Source: an uncultured Sellimonas sp.
GTDB lineage: Bacteria > Bacillota > Clostridia > Lachnospirales > Lachnospiraceae
Assembly (NCBI GenBank): GCA_904393575.1
Contig: CAJFMZ010000002.1
Span: 1-62,612, forward strand
Reading direction: 5' to 3'
Length of the DNA: 62,612 nt
How positions within the stretch are numbered: position 1 is the first letter of the stretch; every line of letters begins with the position of its first letter. This document shows positions 17,321 through 26,717 of this stretch, one piece after another. The notes under the pieces were generated by a model. It saw nothing but the letters and a program-made list of their open reading frames with translations, had not been told where the DNA came from and searched no databases. The position numbers and the translations under genes were made by a program.

Positions 17321-18069
17321 TGGAAAAGAAAGTATATGTCATAGGAATCGGACCGGGGGCCTATGAGGAAATGACAATCCGTGCGGTGCGGGCGATGGAA
17401 GCTTGTGAAGTGATCATCGGATACACGGTCTATGTAGATCTGGTAAAAGAACACTTTCCGGGGAAGACCTTCCTGACCACGCCGATGACCCAGGAAGTCA
17501 GACGCTGTGAAATGGCCCTTGAGGAGGCCGGAAAAGGTCGGAAAACGGCCATGATTTGCAGCGGAGATGCAGGTGTATACGGCATGGCAGGACTGATGCA
17601 CGAGATCCGGCAGGAGACCGGGTACGAGGAGGTCGAAATCGAAGTGATTCCGGGCATTACCGCCGCGACGGCGGGGGCAGCCCTTCTGGGAGCGCCATTG
17701 ATCCATGATTTTGCGGTGATCTCTTTAAGCGACCTTCTGACGCCCTGGGAGAAGATCGAGGAACGGCTCCGGGATGCGGCCAGGGGAGATTTTGCCATCT
17801 GCCTTTACAATCCGTCCAGCAGAAAGCGCAAAGACTATCTCAGGAAGGCCTGTGAAATTCTGATGGAATGGAAAAGCCCGGATACGGTCTGTGGATATGT
17901 GCGCCAGATCGCAAGAGACGGGGAGGAGAAGCATCTGACCACCTTAAAAGAGTTAACAGAAACAGAGACAGATATGTTTACTACGGTGTTTATCGGAAAT
18001 TCCCAGACGAGAGTGATTGGGGAGGCCATGGTAACACCGAGAGGATACCGATATGAAAAGAAAGATTAA
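17320..18069 (+). CDS. cbiH: Cobalt-factor III / precorrin-3B C17-methyltransferase
   Basis: This 249-residue methylase adds the C17 methyl during ring contraction. It shows VIGIGPGAYEEMTIRAVRAME, the CbiH-typical IIGYTVYVDLVKEHFPGK near residue 33, SGDAGVYGMAGLMHE near residue 80, and VIPGITAATAGAALLGAPL near residue 108. In the anaerobic pathway CbiH produces the delta-lactone substrate that CbiG (6501) opens. It overlaps the cbiET fusion by 17 bases. Confidence 0.95.
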   Translation: MEKKVYVIGIGPGAYEEMTIRAVRAMEACEVIIGYTVYVDLVKEHFPGKTFLTTPMTQEVRRCEMALEEAGKGRKTAMICSGDAGVYGMAGLMHEIRQETGYEEVEIEVIPGITAATAGAALLGAPLIHDFAVISLSDLLTPWEKIEERLRDAARGDFAICLYNPSSRKRKDYLRKACEILMEWKSPDTVCGYVRQIARDGEEKHLTTLKELTETETDMFTTVFIGNSQTRVIGEAMVTPRGYRYEKKD

Positions 18070-19288
18070 TCTGATTGGCATCGGGACAGACGGAGGACAC
18101 AGTCTCACAAGGGAAGCCATGGAAAGGATCAGCCAGAGCACAGTACTGATCGGCGCCGGAAGAATGATAAACAGTGTGAAATCCTTCCGGAGAGCGGATG
18201 CGCAGTGCCATGAAGTCTATCAGACCGGGGCGATTTTGAAGATCCTGGATCAACTGGAAGAGGAAGCCCAGGTGTCTGTTCTGTACTCCGGAGATCCTGG
18301 TTTTTACAGCGGCGCCAAAAGGCTTTCCGAATGTCTGCGGGAAAAGGGATGGGAGATTCAGATCCTTCCCGGCATTCCCTCGGTCCTTGGCATGGCGGCC
18401 CGCTGTCAGGTCCCGTGGGAGAAGGCGGCGTTCGTAAGCCTTCACGGAGAACAGCAGAATGTCATCCACGAGATCTGTACTCATGAGCATACCTTTGTGC
18501 TCCTGGGGGATCGTAAGACAGGGGAAGAACTGCTGGAAAAAATGGCCTGGTATGGGCTGGATCATCTGGAGGCCGCGGCAGGACAAAACCTGTCCTACGA
18601 GGATGAGCGGTTTTTCCGGGGAACGATAGGAGAGATGACGCCGGAGATGCTTTCCGGCCTTTCCGTTCTCTGGGTTCATCATCCGGAATATCAGGCGTTT
18701 GCAGGACGGCATCTGGAAGATGAGGAGCTGATCCGCGGAAAGGTGCCGATGACCAAATCGGCCGTGCGGGCCATGGCGGTTGCGTCTCTGCATCTTCGGA
18801 ACGATGCGGTGCTCTACGATGTGGGAGCGGGAACCGGAAGCGTGGCCGTGGAGGCAGCTCTCCAGGACGGATCGATTCGGGTCTATGCCATTGAGCGCAA
18901 TCCGGAAGGAACGGCTCTTATCCGGGAAAACAAGCGGAAGCACCGTACCGATTTTGTGACCATCGTGGAAGGAGCCGCGCCGGAAGCGCTGGAGCCGCTC
19001 CCGGCACCGACTCATGTGTTTATCGGAGGAAGCGCAGGACGCATGAGAAAGATCATTGATGTGTGTCTGGAAAAAAATCCCGATGTCCGGATTGTGCTGA
19101 GTGCGGTCAGCATGGAGACGATCCAGGAAGTGGCGGCGCTGATTCGGGAGGACCGATGGGAGACTGCAGAGGTGATGCAGATTCAGGCATCCGGCAGCCG
19201 GAAGATCGGGGGCTATCACCTGATGACGGCTCAGAATCCGGTCTTTCTGGCAGTCCTTCAGGGGAGAAAGGGTGAAGACCATGAATAA
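18053..19288 (+). CDS. cbiET: Cobalt-precorrin-7 (C5)- and precorrin-6B (C15)-methyltransferase fusion
   Basis: The 411-residue protein joins CbiE (about residues 1-200) and CbiT (about 210-411), as in CobL. The CbiE part has LIGIGTDGGHSLTREAMERI, YSGDPGFYSGAKRL and ILPGIPSVLGMAARCQVPW. The CbiT part begins GKVPMTKSAVRAMAVASL and has the Rossmann SAM loop DVGAGTGSVAVEAAL near residue 260. It methylates C5 and C15 and decarboxylates the C12 acetate. It overlaps cbiH and cbiA slightly (17 and 8 bases). Confidence 0.95.
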   Translation: MKRKINLIGIGTDGGHSLTREAMERISQSTVLIGAGRMINSVKSFRRADAQCHEVYQTGAILKILDQLEEEAQVSVLYSGDPGFYSGAKRLSECLREKGWEIQILPGIPSVLGMAARCQVPWEKAAFVSLHGEQQNVIHEICTHEHTFVLLGDRKTGEELLEKMAWYGLDHLEAAAGQNLSYEDERFFRGTIGEMTPEMLSGLSVLWVHHPEYQAFAGRHLEDEELIRGKVPMTKSAVRAMAVASLHLRNDAVLYDVGAGTGSVAVEAALQDGSIRVYAIERNPEGTALIRENKRKHRTDFVTIVEGAAPEALEPLPAPTHVFIGGSAGRMRKIIDVCLEKNPDVRIVLSAVSMETIQEVAALIREDRWETAEVMQIQASGSRKIGGYHLMTAQNPVFLAVLQGRKGEDHE

Positions 19289-20711
19289 AGAAAAAAAGCC
19301 GGGACGTCTGCTGATTGCCGGAACCGCAAGCGGCTGCGGAAAAACGAGCATTGTCTGCGGGCTTCTCCGGGCGTACCAGAGACGGAGACTTTTCCCGGTA
19401 GCCTGTAAATGCGGACCCGATTATATTGATCCGCTGTTTCACGAGAACGTGCTGGGCATTCCTTCGGAGAATCTGGACCTGTTTTTTCATACAGCCGAAA
19501 CCCAGAAACGGCTTCTGGCACGGCACAGCCGGGGAAAGGATCTGGTGATTGCCGAGGGCGTCATGGGGTATTATGACGGGATGAGCCTGGAAAGTCCCAG
19601 GGGAAGTACGAGTGAGATCGCCGCGGCGCTCCAGATGCCGGTGGCGCTGGTGGTTCCCTGCCGGGGCATGGGACATTCCGTGCTGGCCTGTATCAAAGGG
19701 TATCTGGAATACGAAAAGACAAGGCAGATCCGTGCGGTTATCTTAAACCAGATTTCCGGGCGGACCTATGAAAGGCTGGCGCCGATGCTGGAGGAGCGGC
19801 TTCAGGCAGAAGGATACGCGGTCCGGATGGCCGGGTACTTTCCGAAACTGCCGGATGCAGAGCTGAAAAGCAGACACCTGGGGCTCGTTCTCCCGGAAGA
19901 GGTGGAGGCAATGCAGGACAAGCTGGATCTGCTCGCGGACCAGGCAGAGCAGACGCTGGACCTGGATCTGCTTTTGGAGCTGGCGATGGAGGCGCCCGGA
20001 CTGGAGGGAGTCTCAGATGGAGCAAATCCGGAACCAACCGGGGAGAAACGGGACAGGATCCGGATCGGGGCGGCCAGGGATGAGGCTTTCTGCTTCTATT
20101 ATAAAGACAATCTGGAACTGCTGCGGGAGATGGGCTGTGAGATCGTACCCTTTTCCCCACTCCATGATCCGGCGCTTCCGGAAGGGATCGACGGGCTGAT
20201 TCTGGCAGGGGGATACCCGGAACTTTACGCAAAAGAGCTGTCCGGGAACGTCTCCATGCGGGAAGCGGTCTTTCGGAATCTGACGGAAGGGATGCCCTGC
20301 CTTGCGGAGTGCGGAGGGTTTCTCTATCTGAAGGAAGAGCTGGAAGGAGCCGATGGAGCGGTGTATCCAATGACCGGATTTTTGAAAGGAAGGGGCTGCC
20401 GGACAAAAAGCCTTGGACGATTTGGCTACCTGAATCTGGAAGCAAAACGGGACCTGCAGTTTCTAAAGCAGGGAGAATCCATTCGTGGACATGAGTTTCA
20501 CTACTGGGACTGTACGGAAAATGGGGACTGCTGTCAGGCAGTGAAGCCGGACGGACAGAGAAGATGGGACTGCATGGAAGAAAAAGGGCGTGTCTTTGCG
20601 GGATTTCCGCATATCAGCTTTGACTCTCATCCGGACTTTGCGGCCCGGTTTGTCAAATGCTGCCGGGAAAGGAGAGAAGACCAGAATGCAGGAAGAGACA
20701 TGGAAATGTGA
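19281..20711 (+). CDS. cbiA: Cobyrinic acid a,c-diamide synthase
   Basis: The 476-residue amidotransferase converts two side-chain carboxylates to amides with glutamine and ATP. The N-terminal P-loop GTASGCGKTSIVCGLL and the DPLFHENV segment match the DTBS-like half. The C-terminal class I glutaminase carries the cysteine in CLAECGGFLYLKEE near residue 340 and a histidine in RGHEFHYW. The ATG at 19281 has AAAGGG 8 bases upstream; a GTG at 19272 is also open. It overlaps cobT by 26 bases. Confidence 0.95.
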   Translation: MNKEKKPGRLLIAGTASGCGKTSIVCGLLRAYQRRRLFPVACKCGPDYIDPLFHENVLGIPSENLDLFFHTAETQKRLLARHSRGKDLVIAEGVMGYYDGMSLESPRGSTSEIAAALQMPVALVVPCRGMGHSVLACIKGYLEYEKTRQIRAVILNQISGRTYERLAPMLEERLQAEGYAVRMAGYFPKLPDAELKSRHLGLVLPEEVEAMQDKLDLLADQAEQTLDLDLLLELAMEAPGLEGVSDGANPEPTGEKRDRIRIGAARDEAFCFYYKDNLELLREMGCEIVPFSPLHDPALPEGIDGLILAGGYPELYAKELSGNVSMREAVFRNLTEGMPCLAECGGFLYLKEELEGADGAVYPMTGFLKGRGCRTKSLGRFGYLNLEAKRDLQFLKQGESIRGHEFHYWDCTENGDCCQAVKPDGQRRWDCMEEKGRVFAGFPHISFDSHPDFAARFVKCCRERREDQNAGRDMEM

Positions 20712-21756
20712 AATAGAAAAGATTGACCTGCCTGATGAAGGGATGAGGCGGGCGGCTCTTGCCCGCTGGAACAGCCTTGCAAAGCCCCTTCACGGGATGG
20801 GAAGGCTGGAAGAGATGCTTGCGGCCATCGCAGGCATTCAGGGAACGCTGCATCCCGCTGTCCGGAAGAAGGGCATTGTAGTGCTCTGCGCGGACAACGG
20901 AATTGTAAAGGAGGGCGTTTCCCAGACCGGAGCGGATGTGACCGCCGTGGTGGCGGGAAACTTTCTCACCGGACAGACCAGCGTCTGTAAGATGGCAAAG
21001 GTGGCAGGAGCGGACATCCTGCCTTATGATATTGGCATCCTGACGGATGTGGAAGGTCTTACAAAGAAAGAATACAAGGTGGCCTGTGGAACCAGGGACT
21101 TTCTGGAGGAGCCGGCCATGACAAGGGAGGAGACGATCCGGGCCATTCTGACCGGGATGCAAATCGTAAAAGAGAAAAAGGAAGAGGGGTACGAGATCCT
21201 CGCCACCGGGGAGATGGGCATCGGGAATACGACCACCAGCAGTGCGGTGGCCTGCGCTCTGACCGGAGAAAAGGCGGAAATGATGACCGGACGGGGCGCC
21301 GGCCTGTCCGATGCAGGACTGCTCCGGAAAAAGCAGGTCATTGACAGGGGACTGGCCCTGCGATGCCCGGATCCCTCCGATCCGGTAGACGTCCTTTCCC
21401 AAGTGGGAGGACTCGACCTGGCGGGACTTACCGGCGTCTTCCTTGGATGCGCCCGGTACCGGATTCCGGCAGTGCTGGACGGTTTTATCTCTTCTGTGGC
21501 AGCGCTGGCGGCGGTGCGGATCGAGCCAAAGACGAAAGCCTTCCTCTTTGCCTCCCACCGGTCCAGAGAATATGCCCACGGAAAGATTCTGGAAGAACTG
21601 GGACTCAAGGCAGTGCTGGATCTGGATATGGCTCTTGGAGAGGGGACCGGGGCATGCGCCCTGTTTCCGCTGCTTGATATGGCCTCTGTGGTCTATGAGG
21701 AAATGAGTTCCTTTGAGGAGATTCAAGTTGAACAGTACAAGGAGTATACGTCATGA
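20686..21756 (+). CDS. cobT: Nicotinate-nucleotide-dimethylbenzimidazole phosphoribosyltransferase
   Basis: This 356-residue enzyme activates the lower-ligand base to its alpha-riboside phosphate. Landmarks are WNSLAKPLHGMGRLEEMLA near residue 27, VLCADNGIVKEGVSQ near residue 66, GEMGIGNTTTSSAV near residue 176 and GRGAGLSDAGL near residue 204. GGAGAG lies about 10 bases before the ATG at 20686. A frame from 20590 lies entirely inside cbiA and is rejected. No lower-ligand synthesis genes (bza or bluB) are in the window, so the base used is unknown. Confidence 0.95.
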   Translation: MQEETWKCEIEKIDLPDEGMRRAALARWNSLAKPLHGMGRLEEMLAAIAGIQGTLHPAVRKKGIVVLCADNGIVKEGVSQTGADVTAVVAGNFLTGQTSVCKMAKVAGADILPYDIGILTDVEGLTKKEYKVACGTRDFLEEPAMTREETIRAILTGMQIVKEKKEEGYEILATGEMGIGNTTTSSAVACALTGEKAEMMTGRGAGLSDAGLLRKKQVIDRGLALRCPDPSDPVDVLSQVGGLDLAGLTGVFLGCARYRIPAVLDGFISSVAALAAVRIEPKTKAFLFASHRSREYAHGKILEELGLKAVLDLDMALGEGTGACALFPLLDMASVVYEEMSSFEEIQVEQYKEYTS

Positions 21757-22526
21757 AATGGATCCGGTCTTTTGCAATCGCGTTTTCCATGTATTCCAGA
21801 ATTCCCATGCCGAGAGTCCAGTGGACCAAAGAGTCCATGCAGTATGCATTCTGTTTCTTCCCGCTGGTAGGGGCAGTGACAGGAGGACTGGTGTGGATCG
21901 CCGGAGCGCTCCTGTTTCCCCTTCGGGATGCAGGAAGGCTCCCGGAAGTGTTCCCGGCTGTTTTTCTGACGATTCTGCCCCTGATTGTAACGGGCGGCAT
22001 CCATATGGACGGCTTTCTGGATACAACGGACGCAAGACATTCTTATGGAGAGAAGGAGAAAAAGCTTGCGATCTTAAAAGATCCCCATACCGGTGCCTTT
22101 GCGGTGATCGGCGCCAGTGTCTATCTGCTCTGGAGCACGGCTCTCTGGGCTTTGGCGGACGAGGGGGTACTTCCGGGAATGGCATGCGCCATGGTGCTGT
22201 CACGGACCCTCAGCGGGCTTTCCGTGACAGCAGGGAAAGGGGCAAGAAAGGACGGCCTTGCGGCAGCCTTCCGGGAAGCGGCAAGAGAGAAGGCGGTCTG
22301 GATCTCTGCCGGAATCTATCTGGCGGCCTGCCTGGCCTTTGGAGGCATCGTACTTGGAATCCTCCCCTGTGTGCTTCTGTTTGGAACGGCGGGGGTGGTC
22401 TTTGCCTATTATCTGTGGATGGCCGGCCGGGAGTTCGGAGGCATCACCGGGGATCTGGCAGGCTATTTTCTGCAGGTTTTTGAACTTGCCGCACTTACGG
22501 TGCTGACAGCCTGGTCCTTCCTGTGA
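21753..22526 (+). CDS. cobS: Adenosylcobinamide-GDP ribazoletransferase (cobalamin synthase)
   Basis: The 257-residue integral membrane enzyme joins adenosylcobinamide-GDP and the alpha-riboside of the lower ligand. The N-terminal SRIPMPRVQWT and the acidic loop GGIHMDGFLDTTDARHSYG, followed by ILKDPHTGAFAV near residue 107, are CobS signatures. About six hydrophobic segments follow. The canonical DGxxGG part of the loop is altered to DARHSYG. It overlaps cobT by 4 bases (ATGA). Confidence 0.93.
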   Translation: MKWIRSFAIAFSMYSRIPMPRVQWTKESMQYAFCFFPLVGAVTGGLVWIAGALLFPLRDAGRLPEVFPAVFLTILPLIVTGGIHMDGFLDTTDARHSYGEKEKKLAILKDPHTGAFAVIGASVYLLWSTALWALADEGVLPGMACAMVLSRTLSGLSVTAGKGARKDGLAAAFREAAREKAVWISAGIYLAACLAFGGIVLGILPCVLLFGTAGVVFAYYLWMAGREFGGITGDLAGYFLQVFELAALTVLTAWSFL

Positions 22527-22572
22527 CCGGCGGAAGAAGGAAGGAAAACACAGTTGGAAATGGAGAATATGG

Positions 22573-23148
22573 ATGGAACTGACATTGATCCGGCATTTTG
22601 CCACAGCCGGAAATCTGGAAAAACGATATATCGGGAGGACGGAGGAATCCATCCTTCCGGTGACACAGACAAAGAACCTGCCAGGACCACAGATCGTGCT
22701 GGTCAGTCCCAGACGGCGGTGTCTTGAGACGGCGGATCTTCTCTATCCCGGAGTGGAGAAGGTCGTGTGGGAAGGGCTTCAGGAGTGTGATTTTGGCGCA
22801 TTTGAAGGAAAAAACTATCTGGAACTTTCTGGAGACCCCGATTATCAGGCCTGGATCCGGTCCGGAGGAGAGCTCCCTTTTCCGGGAGGAGAATCCAGGG
22901 CATCTTTCTGCGCGCGGACGCAGGCGGCTTTCGAAGAGGCGGTGGACATGCTGATGAGCCGTCAGATCTGTCAGGCAGCCATGGTAGCCCACGGCGGTAC
23001 CTGGATGGCGGTTCTGTCAAGATACGCAGTCCCCAAACGAGGGTATTACGAGTGGAACTGTGGAAACGGATGTGGATATCAGGTCCGGATTCTGGAAGAA
23101 CGGTGGAAAACCGGAGAAAAACAATGTAAGGTGGAAAGAAACGTATGA
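22573..23148 (+). CDS. cobC: Histidine phosphatase family protein, probable alpha-ribazole phosphatase
   Basis: A 191-residue branch of the phosphoglycerate-mutase-like superfamily. The start LTLIRHFATAGNLEKRYIGRTEE contains the catalytic histidine, but the usual RHG triad reads RHF. A second histidine is in MVAHGGTWMAVLSRY near residue 139, and the acid EGLQECDFGAFEG block is present near residue 66. Position between cobS and cbiB makes alpha-ribazole-5'-phosphate or cobalamin-phosphate dephosphorylation the likely role, which is inference from context. GGAGAA lies just upstream. It overlaps cbiB by 4 bases. Confidence 0.82.
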   Translation: MELTLIRHFATAGNLEKRYIGRTEESILPVTQTKNLPGPQIVLVSPRRRCLETADLLYPGVEKVVWEGLQECDFGAFEGKNYLELSGDPDYQAWIRSGGELPFPGGESRASFCARTQAAFEEAVDMLMSRQICQAAMVAHGGTWMAVLSRYAVPKRGYYEWNCGNGCGYQVRILEERWKTGEKQCKVERNV

Positions 23149-24125
23149 TCATTTTGACAGCCTGCGGGACAGGATTTTTACTGGATCTTCTGTTTGGGGA
23201 TCCGGCATGGATTTATCATCCGGTGCGGATCATCGGACATCTGATCGGCGCTATGGAGCGGATACTTTACCGGGAAGGTGCATCCGCACGAAGCCTCCGG
23301 ATCAGAGGGACCCTCCTCTGGATTGGAACAGCGGGAATCTCAGCGATGGTGCCCTGCCTGCTGTTGTGGGCGGTATCCTGCGTGCATCCGGTTCTGTATT
23401 TTCTTCTGCAAAGCTTCTGGTGCTGGCAGCTGCTTGCTGCAAAGTCGCTGAAGACTGAGAGCATGAAGGTGAAAAAGGCGCTGGATACCGGGACCCTTCA
23501 GGACGGAAGGAAGGCTGTATCCATGATCGTCGGCCGGGATACGAAGGATCTGACGGAGGAAGGCGTTGTCAAAGCCGCGGTGGAAACAGTGGCGGAAAAC
23601 ACCTCCGACGGAGTTATCGCCCCGTTGTTCTATCTCATGATCGGCGGAGCGGGACTGGGATTTTTTTATAAGGCAGTCAATACAATGGATTCCATGGTCG
23701 GGTATAAAAACGACCGGTATCTGGATTTTGGAAGAACGGCGGCAAAGATGGATGACCTGTTCAACCTGATCCCATCAAGGCTCTCCGCTTTTTTGATGCT
23801 GGCTGCGGCCTGGATTCTGGGATTCTTTGACAGGGAGCACTACAGTGCGTCCAATGCGTGGAAGATCTACAAAAGGGACCGGCACAATCACAAAAGTCCT
23901 AATGCGGCGCAGACCGAGTCGATCTGCGCAGGTGCCCTTTCGGTGCGGCTTGCCGGAAATGCATGGTATTTCGGAAAGCTGTATGAGAAACCCTATATCG
24001 GAGACGCGATCCGTCCGGTGGAACGGGAAGACATCAGACGGGCAGATCAGCTTCTCTATCTGACGGCCGTGCTTGGCATGGTGCTGTTTGGTCTGGTAAG
24101 ATTTGGTATCATTTATGTGATGTAA
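23145..24125 (+). CDS. cbiB: Adenosylcobinamide-phosphate synthase (membrane)
   Basis: The 326-residue membrane protein attaches the aminopropanol phosphate arm to adenosylcobyric acid. FLLDLLFGDPAWIYHPVRIIG at the start, GRDTKDLTEEGVVKAAVETVAENTSDGVIAPLFY near residue 126 and the NSMD-like NTMDSMVGYKNDRY near residue 183 are family marks. It works with cobD, which follows 17 bases downstream. Several transmembrane helices lie along its length. Confidence 0.95.
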   Translation: MIILTACGTGFLLDLLFGDPAWIYHPVRIIGHLIGAMERILYREGASARSLRIRGTLLWIGTAGISAMVPCLLLWAVSCVHPVLYFLLQSFWCWQLLAAKSLKTESMKVKKALDTGTLQDGRKAVSMIVGRDTKDLTEEGVVKAAVETVAENTSDGVIAPLFYLMIGGAGLGFFYKAVNTMDSMVGYKNDRYLDFGRTAAKMDDLFNLIPSRLSAFLMLAAAWILGFFDREHYSASNAWKIYKRDRHNHKSPNAAQTESICAGALSVRLAGNAWYFGKLYEKPYIGDAIRPVEREDIRRADQLLYLTAVLGMVLFGLVRFGIIYVM

Positions 24126-24142
24126 AGAAAGAGGTGGGAAGC

Positions 24143-25231
24143 ATGCAGGAGCATGGAGGAGATATCTATTCCAATCGGGGACTGATTGATTTTTCTGCAA
24201 ATATCAATCCTCTGGGACCAGGGGAAAAGGTCATGGAGGCGTTGAAAAAAAGCCTTGAGGATGTGACGGCCTATCCGGACCCGAAATGCAGGGCCCTCCG
24301 GGCGGCGGCGGCCAGACGGGAGTCGGCGGATCCGGAGCAGATCATCTGCGGAAACGGGGCGGCGGATCTGATCTATACGTTGGTACTTGCAGAAAAACCA
24401 AAACGTGCACTCTTGTGCACCCCGGCCTTTTCCGAGTACGAAAAGGCTCTTCGGACAGTGGGGTGCGAGATACGGTTCCATGAGCGAAGGGAAGAGGAAG
24501 GATTCGCCCTGACAGGAAGATATCTGGAGGAACTGACAGATGACCTGGATGTGGTTTTTTTGTGTTCTCCGGACAATCCGACCGGGCGCTGTATCGAGGA
24601 GACGCTGCTTTGGGAGATTGCAGAGCAGTGCCGGAAGAAGCAGATCAGGCTGGTAGTGGACGAATGCTTTCTGGACTTTACCGAGGATGCACCGTGGATT
24701 CACCATGAGCTTTGGATTCGGGAGAACCGGATGCTCTTTTTACTCCGGGCATTTACCAAGATGTTCTCCATACCCGGAGTGAGAAGCGGCTACGGCGTCT
24801 GCTCGGATACCGGGCTTCTGGAGCGGATGCAGGAGGCAAGACAGCCATGGTCCGTATCGATTCCGGCTCAGGCGGCGGGAATTGCGGCACTTGAGGATGA
24901 GCTGCTCCCTGCGGTGACGCGGCAGCTCATCTCGGAAGAGCGTCGGCACATCATGGAAGAATTTGACCGGATGGGAATCCGGTATTATCCTGCCAGCGCC
25001 AATTATATTTTGTTTTACAGTGGCATTGATTTTTATGAACAAATGAAGAAAGAGGGAATCCTGATCCGGGACTGCCGAAACTACCGGGGGCTTGGAAAGG
25101 GATATTACCGGATTGCCGTCAAGGGACAGGAGGACAACGAACAGCTTCTGGATGCTATGAGGCGGATCATAAAACGGAGAAAGGAGAGCAGCCATGGCAA
25201 AGCCAATCATGATACAGGGAACCATGTCTAA
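24143..25231 (+). CDS. cobD: Threonine-phosphate decarboxylase (PLP-dependent)
   Basis: The 362-residue class I/II aminotransferase-like enzyme makes (R)-1-amino-2-propanol phosphate for CbiB. It begins MQEHGGDIYSNRGLIDFSANINPLGP, a CobD hallmark. The PLP-binding lysine is in LLRAFTKMFSIPGVRSGYG near residue 205, with SPDNPTGRC near residue 145. The start at 24143 has GAGGTGGGA upstream; a GTG at 24134 is less likely. The 3' end overlaps cbiP by 38 bases in another frame. Confidence 0.94.
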   Translation: MQEHGGDIYSNRGLIDFSANINPLGPGEKVMEALKKSLEDVTAYPDPKCRALRAAAARRESADPEQIICGNGAADLIYTLVLAEKPKRALLCTPAFSEYEKALRTVGCEIRFHERREEEGFALTGRYLEELTDDLDVVFLCSPDNPTGRCIEETLLWEIAEQCRKKQIRLVVDECFLDFTEDAPWIHHELWIRENRMLFLLRAFTKMFSIPGVRSGYGVCSDTGLLERMQEARQPWSVSIPAQAAGIAALEDELLPAVTRQLISEERRHIMEEFDRMGIRYYPASANYILFYSGIDFYEQMKKEGILIRDCRNYRGLGKGYYRIAVKGQEDNEQLLDAMRRIIKRRKESSHGKANHDTGNHV

Positions 25232-26717
25232 TGCAGGCAAAAGCATTCTGGCGGGAGGACTCTGCCGGATTTTCCGGCAGGACGGATACCGGACAGCACC
25301 TTTTAAATCACAGAACATGGCCTTGAATTCCTTTATCACGGAGGATGGTCTGGAGATGGGACGGGCCCAGGTGATGCAGGCGGAGGCGGCAGGGACTGCC
25401 CCGCGGGTGGAGATGAATCCAGTGCTTCTCAAACCGACCAGTGATACAGGATCCCAGGTGATCGTAAACGGAACAGTAAGAGGCGTGATGCCGGCAAAGG
25501 AATACTACGCCTTCAAAAAGCAGCTGATTCCGGAGATTATGAAGGCGTATCAGACCCTTGCGGCGGAATACGACATTATTGTGGTGGAAGGAGCCGGAAG
25601 CCCGGCGGAAATCAATCTGAAACAGGATGACATTGTGAATATGGGCCTTGCCAGGATGTTAAAAGCTCCGGTGCTTCTGGTGGGAGACATTGACCGGGGC
25701 GGGGTGTTCGCCCAGCTTGCAGGGACACTGATGCTGCTGGAAGAGGAAGAACGGCAGATGGTCCGGGGACTTGTGATCAATAAGTTCCGGGGAGACCTCG
25801 ATATTTTAAAGCCGGGACTTCAGATGCTGGAAGAGCGGACAAGATGCCCGGTCCGGGGCGTGATCCCGTACGTCCATCTGGACATCGACGATGAGGACAG
25901 CCTGAGCGAGCGGTTTTCCAGCCAGATGCCAAAGGGACGCATTGATATTGCAGCGGTGCGGTTCCCGCGGATTTCAAATTTTACGGATCTGAATGTGCTT
26001 TCCTGCTACGAAGGCGTATCCGTCCGCTATGTGGACCGCCCGGCGCAGTTCGGGGATCCGGACCTTGTGATTCTTCCGGGTACGAAAAATACCATGGGAG
26101 ATCTGAAGTGGCTGATGGAGAGCGGAATCGCCGGGAAAATCCAGCAGGCAGTCTCCAGAAACACACCGGTCATTGGCATCTGCGGCGGATATCAGATGCT
26201 TGGAACCATGCTTTCGGATCCGGAAGGGGTGGAAGCAGGAGACGGCGTCCCGGTATCCATGAGAGGACTGGGGCTTCTTCCGGTTCGCACGAGCTTTGGC
26301 ACACAGAAGACAAGGACAAGAATGGAAGGTGTGGTTACGGCGGATCAAGGATTCTGGGGCGGACTCAACGGGTGCCGGACGGAAGGATACGAAATCCATA
26401 TGGGAGAGACCAGTCTGGACGGCGGACAAAACCTTGGACGGATCCGGAATATGCAAGGGTCGGACGCCCGGATGGAAGGATGCACCCATGGAAGCGTCTG
26501 CGGAACATATCTGCATGGATTTTTTGATTCCCCGGAGATTTCCGGGAAGGTGGCGGAGCTTCTGCTCAGGAAAAAAGGACTGGGGATTGAGGATCTCAAA
26601 CCGGTGGATCGAAAGGCATACAAAGAGGAACAGTACGACAAACTGGCAAAGGTGATCCGGGAACATCTGGATATGGATGCGGTATACCGGATTCTGGAAG
26701 AAGGAGTATCAGGCTGA
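25194..26717 (+). CDS. cbiP: Cobyric acid synthase
   Basis: The 507-residue glutamine amidotransferase amidates four side chains of adenosylcobyrinic acid a,c-diamide. The start PIMIQGTMSNAGKSILAGGLCR holds the P-loop. PFKSQNMALNSFITEDGLEMGRAQ near residue 40 and GDIDRGGVFAQL near residue 164 match CbiP. The C-terminal glutaminase has GICGGYQMLG near residue 331. It overlaps cobD by 38 bases and shares one base with cbiC. Confidence 0.96.
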   Translation: MAKPIMIQGTMSNAGKSILAGGLCRIFRQDGYRTAPFKSQNMALNSFITEDGLEMGRAQVMQAEAAGTAPRVEMNPVLLKPTSDTGSQVIVNGTVRGVMPAKEYYAFKKQLIPEIMKAYQTLAAEYDIIVVEGAGSPAEINLKQDDIVNMGLARMLKAPVLLVGDIDRGGVFAQLAGTLMLLEEEERQMVRGLVINKFRGDLDILKPGLQMLEERTRCPVRGVIPYVHLDIDDEDSLSERFSSQMPKGRIDIAAVRFPRISNFTDLNVLSCYEGVSVRYVDRPAQFGDPDLVILPGTKNTMGDLKWLMESGIAGKIQQAVSRNTPVIGICGGYQMLGTMLSDPEGVEAGDGVPVSMRGLGLLPVRTSFGTQKTRTRMEGVVTADQGFWGGLNGCRTEGYEIHMGETSLDGGQNLGRIRNMQGSDARMEGCTHGSVCGTYLHGFFDSPEISGKVAELLLRKKGLGIEDLKPVDRKAYKEEQYDKLAKVIREHLDMDAVYRILEEGVSG

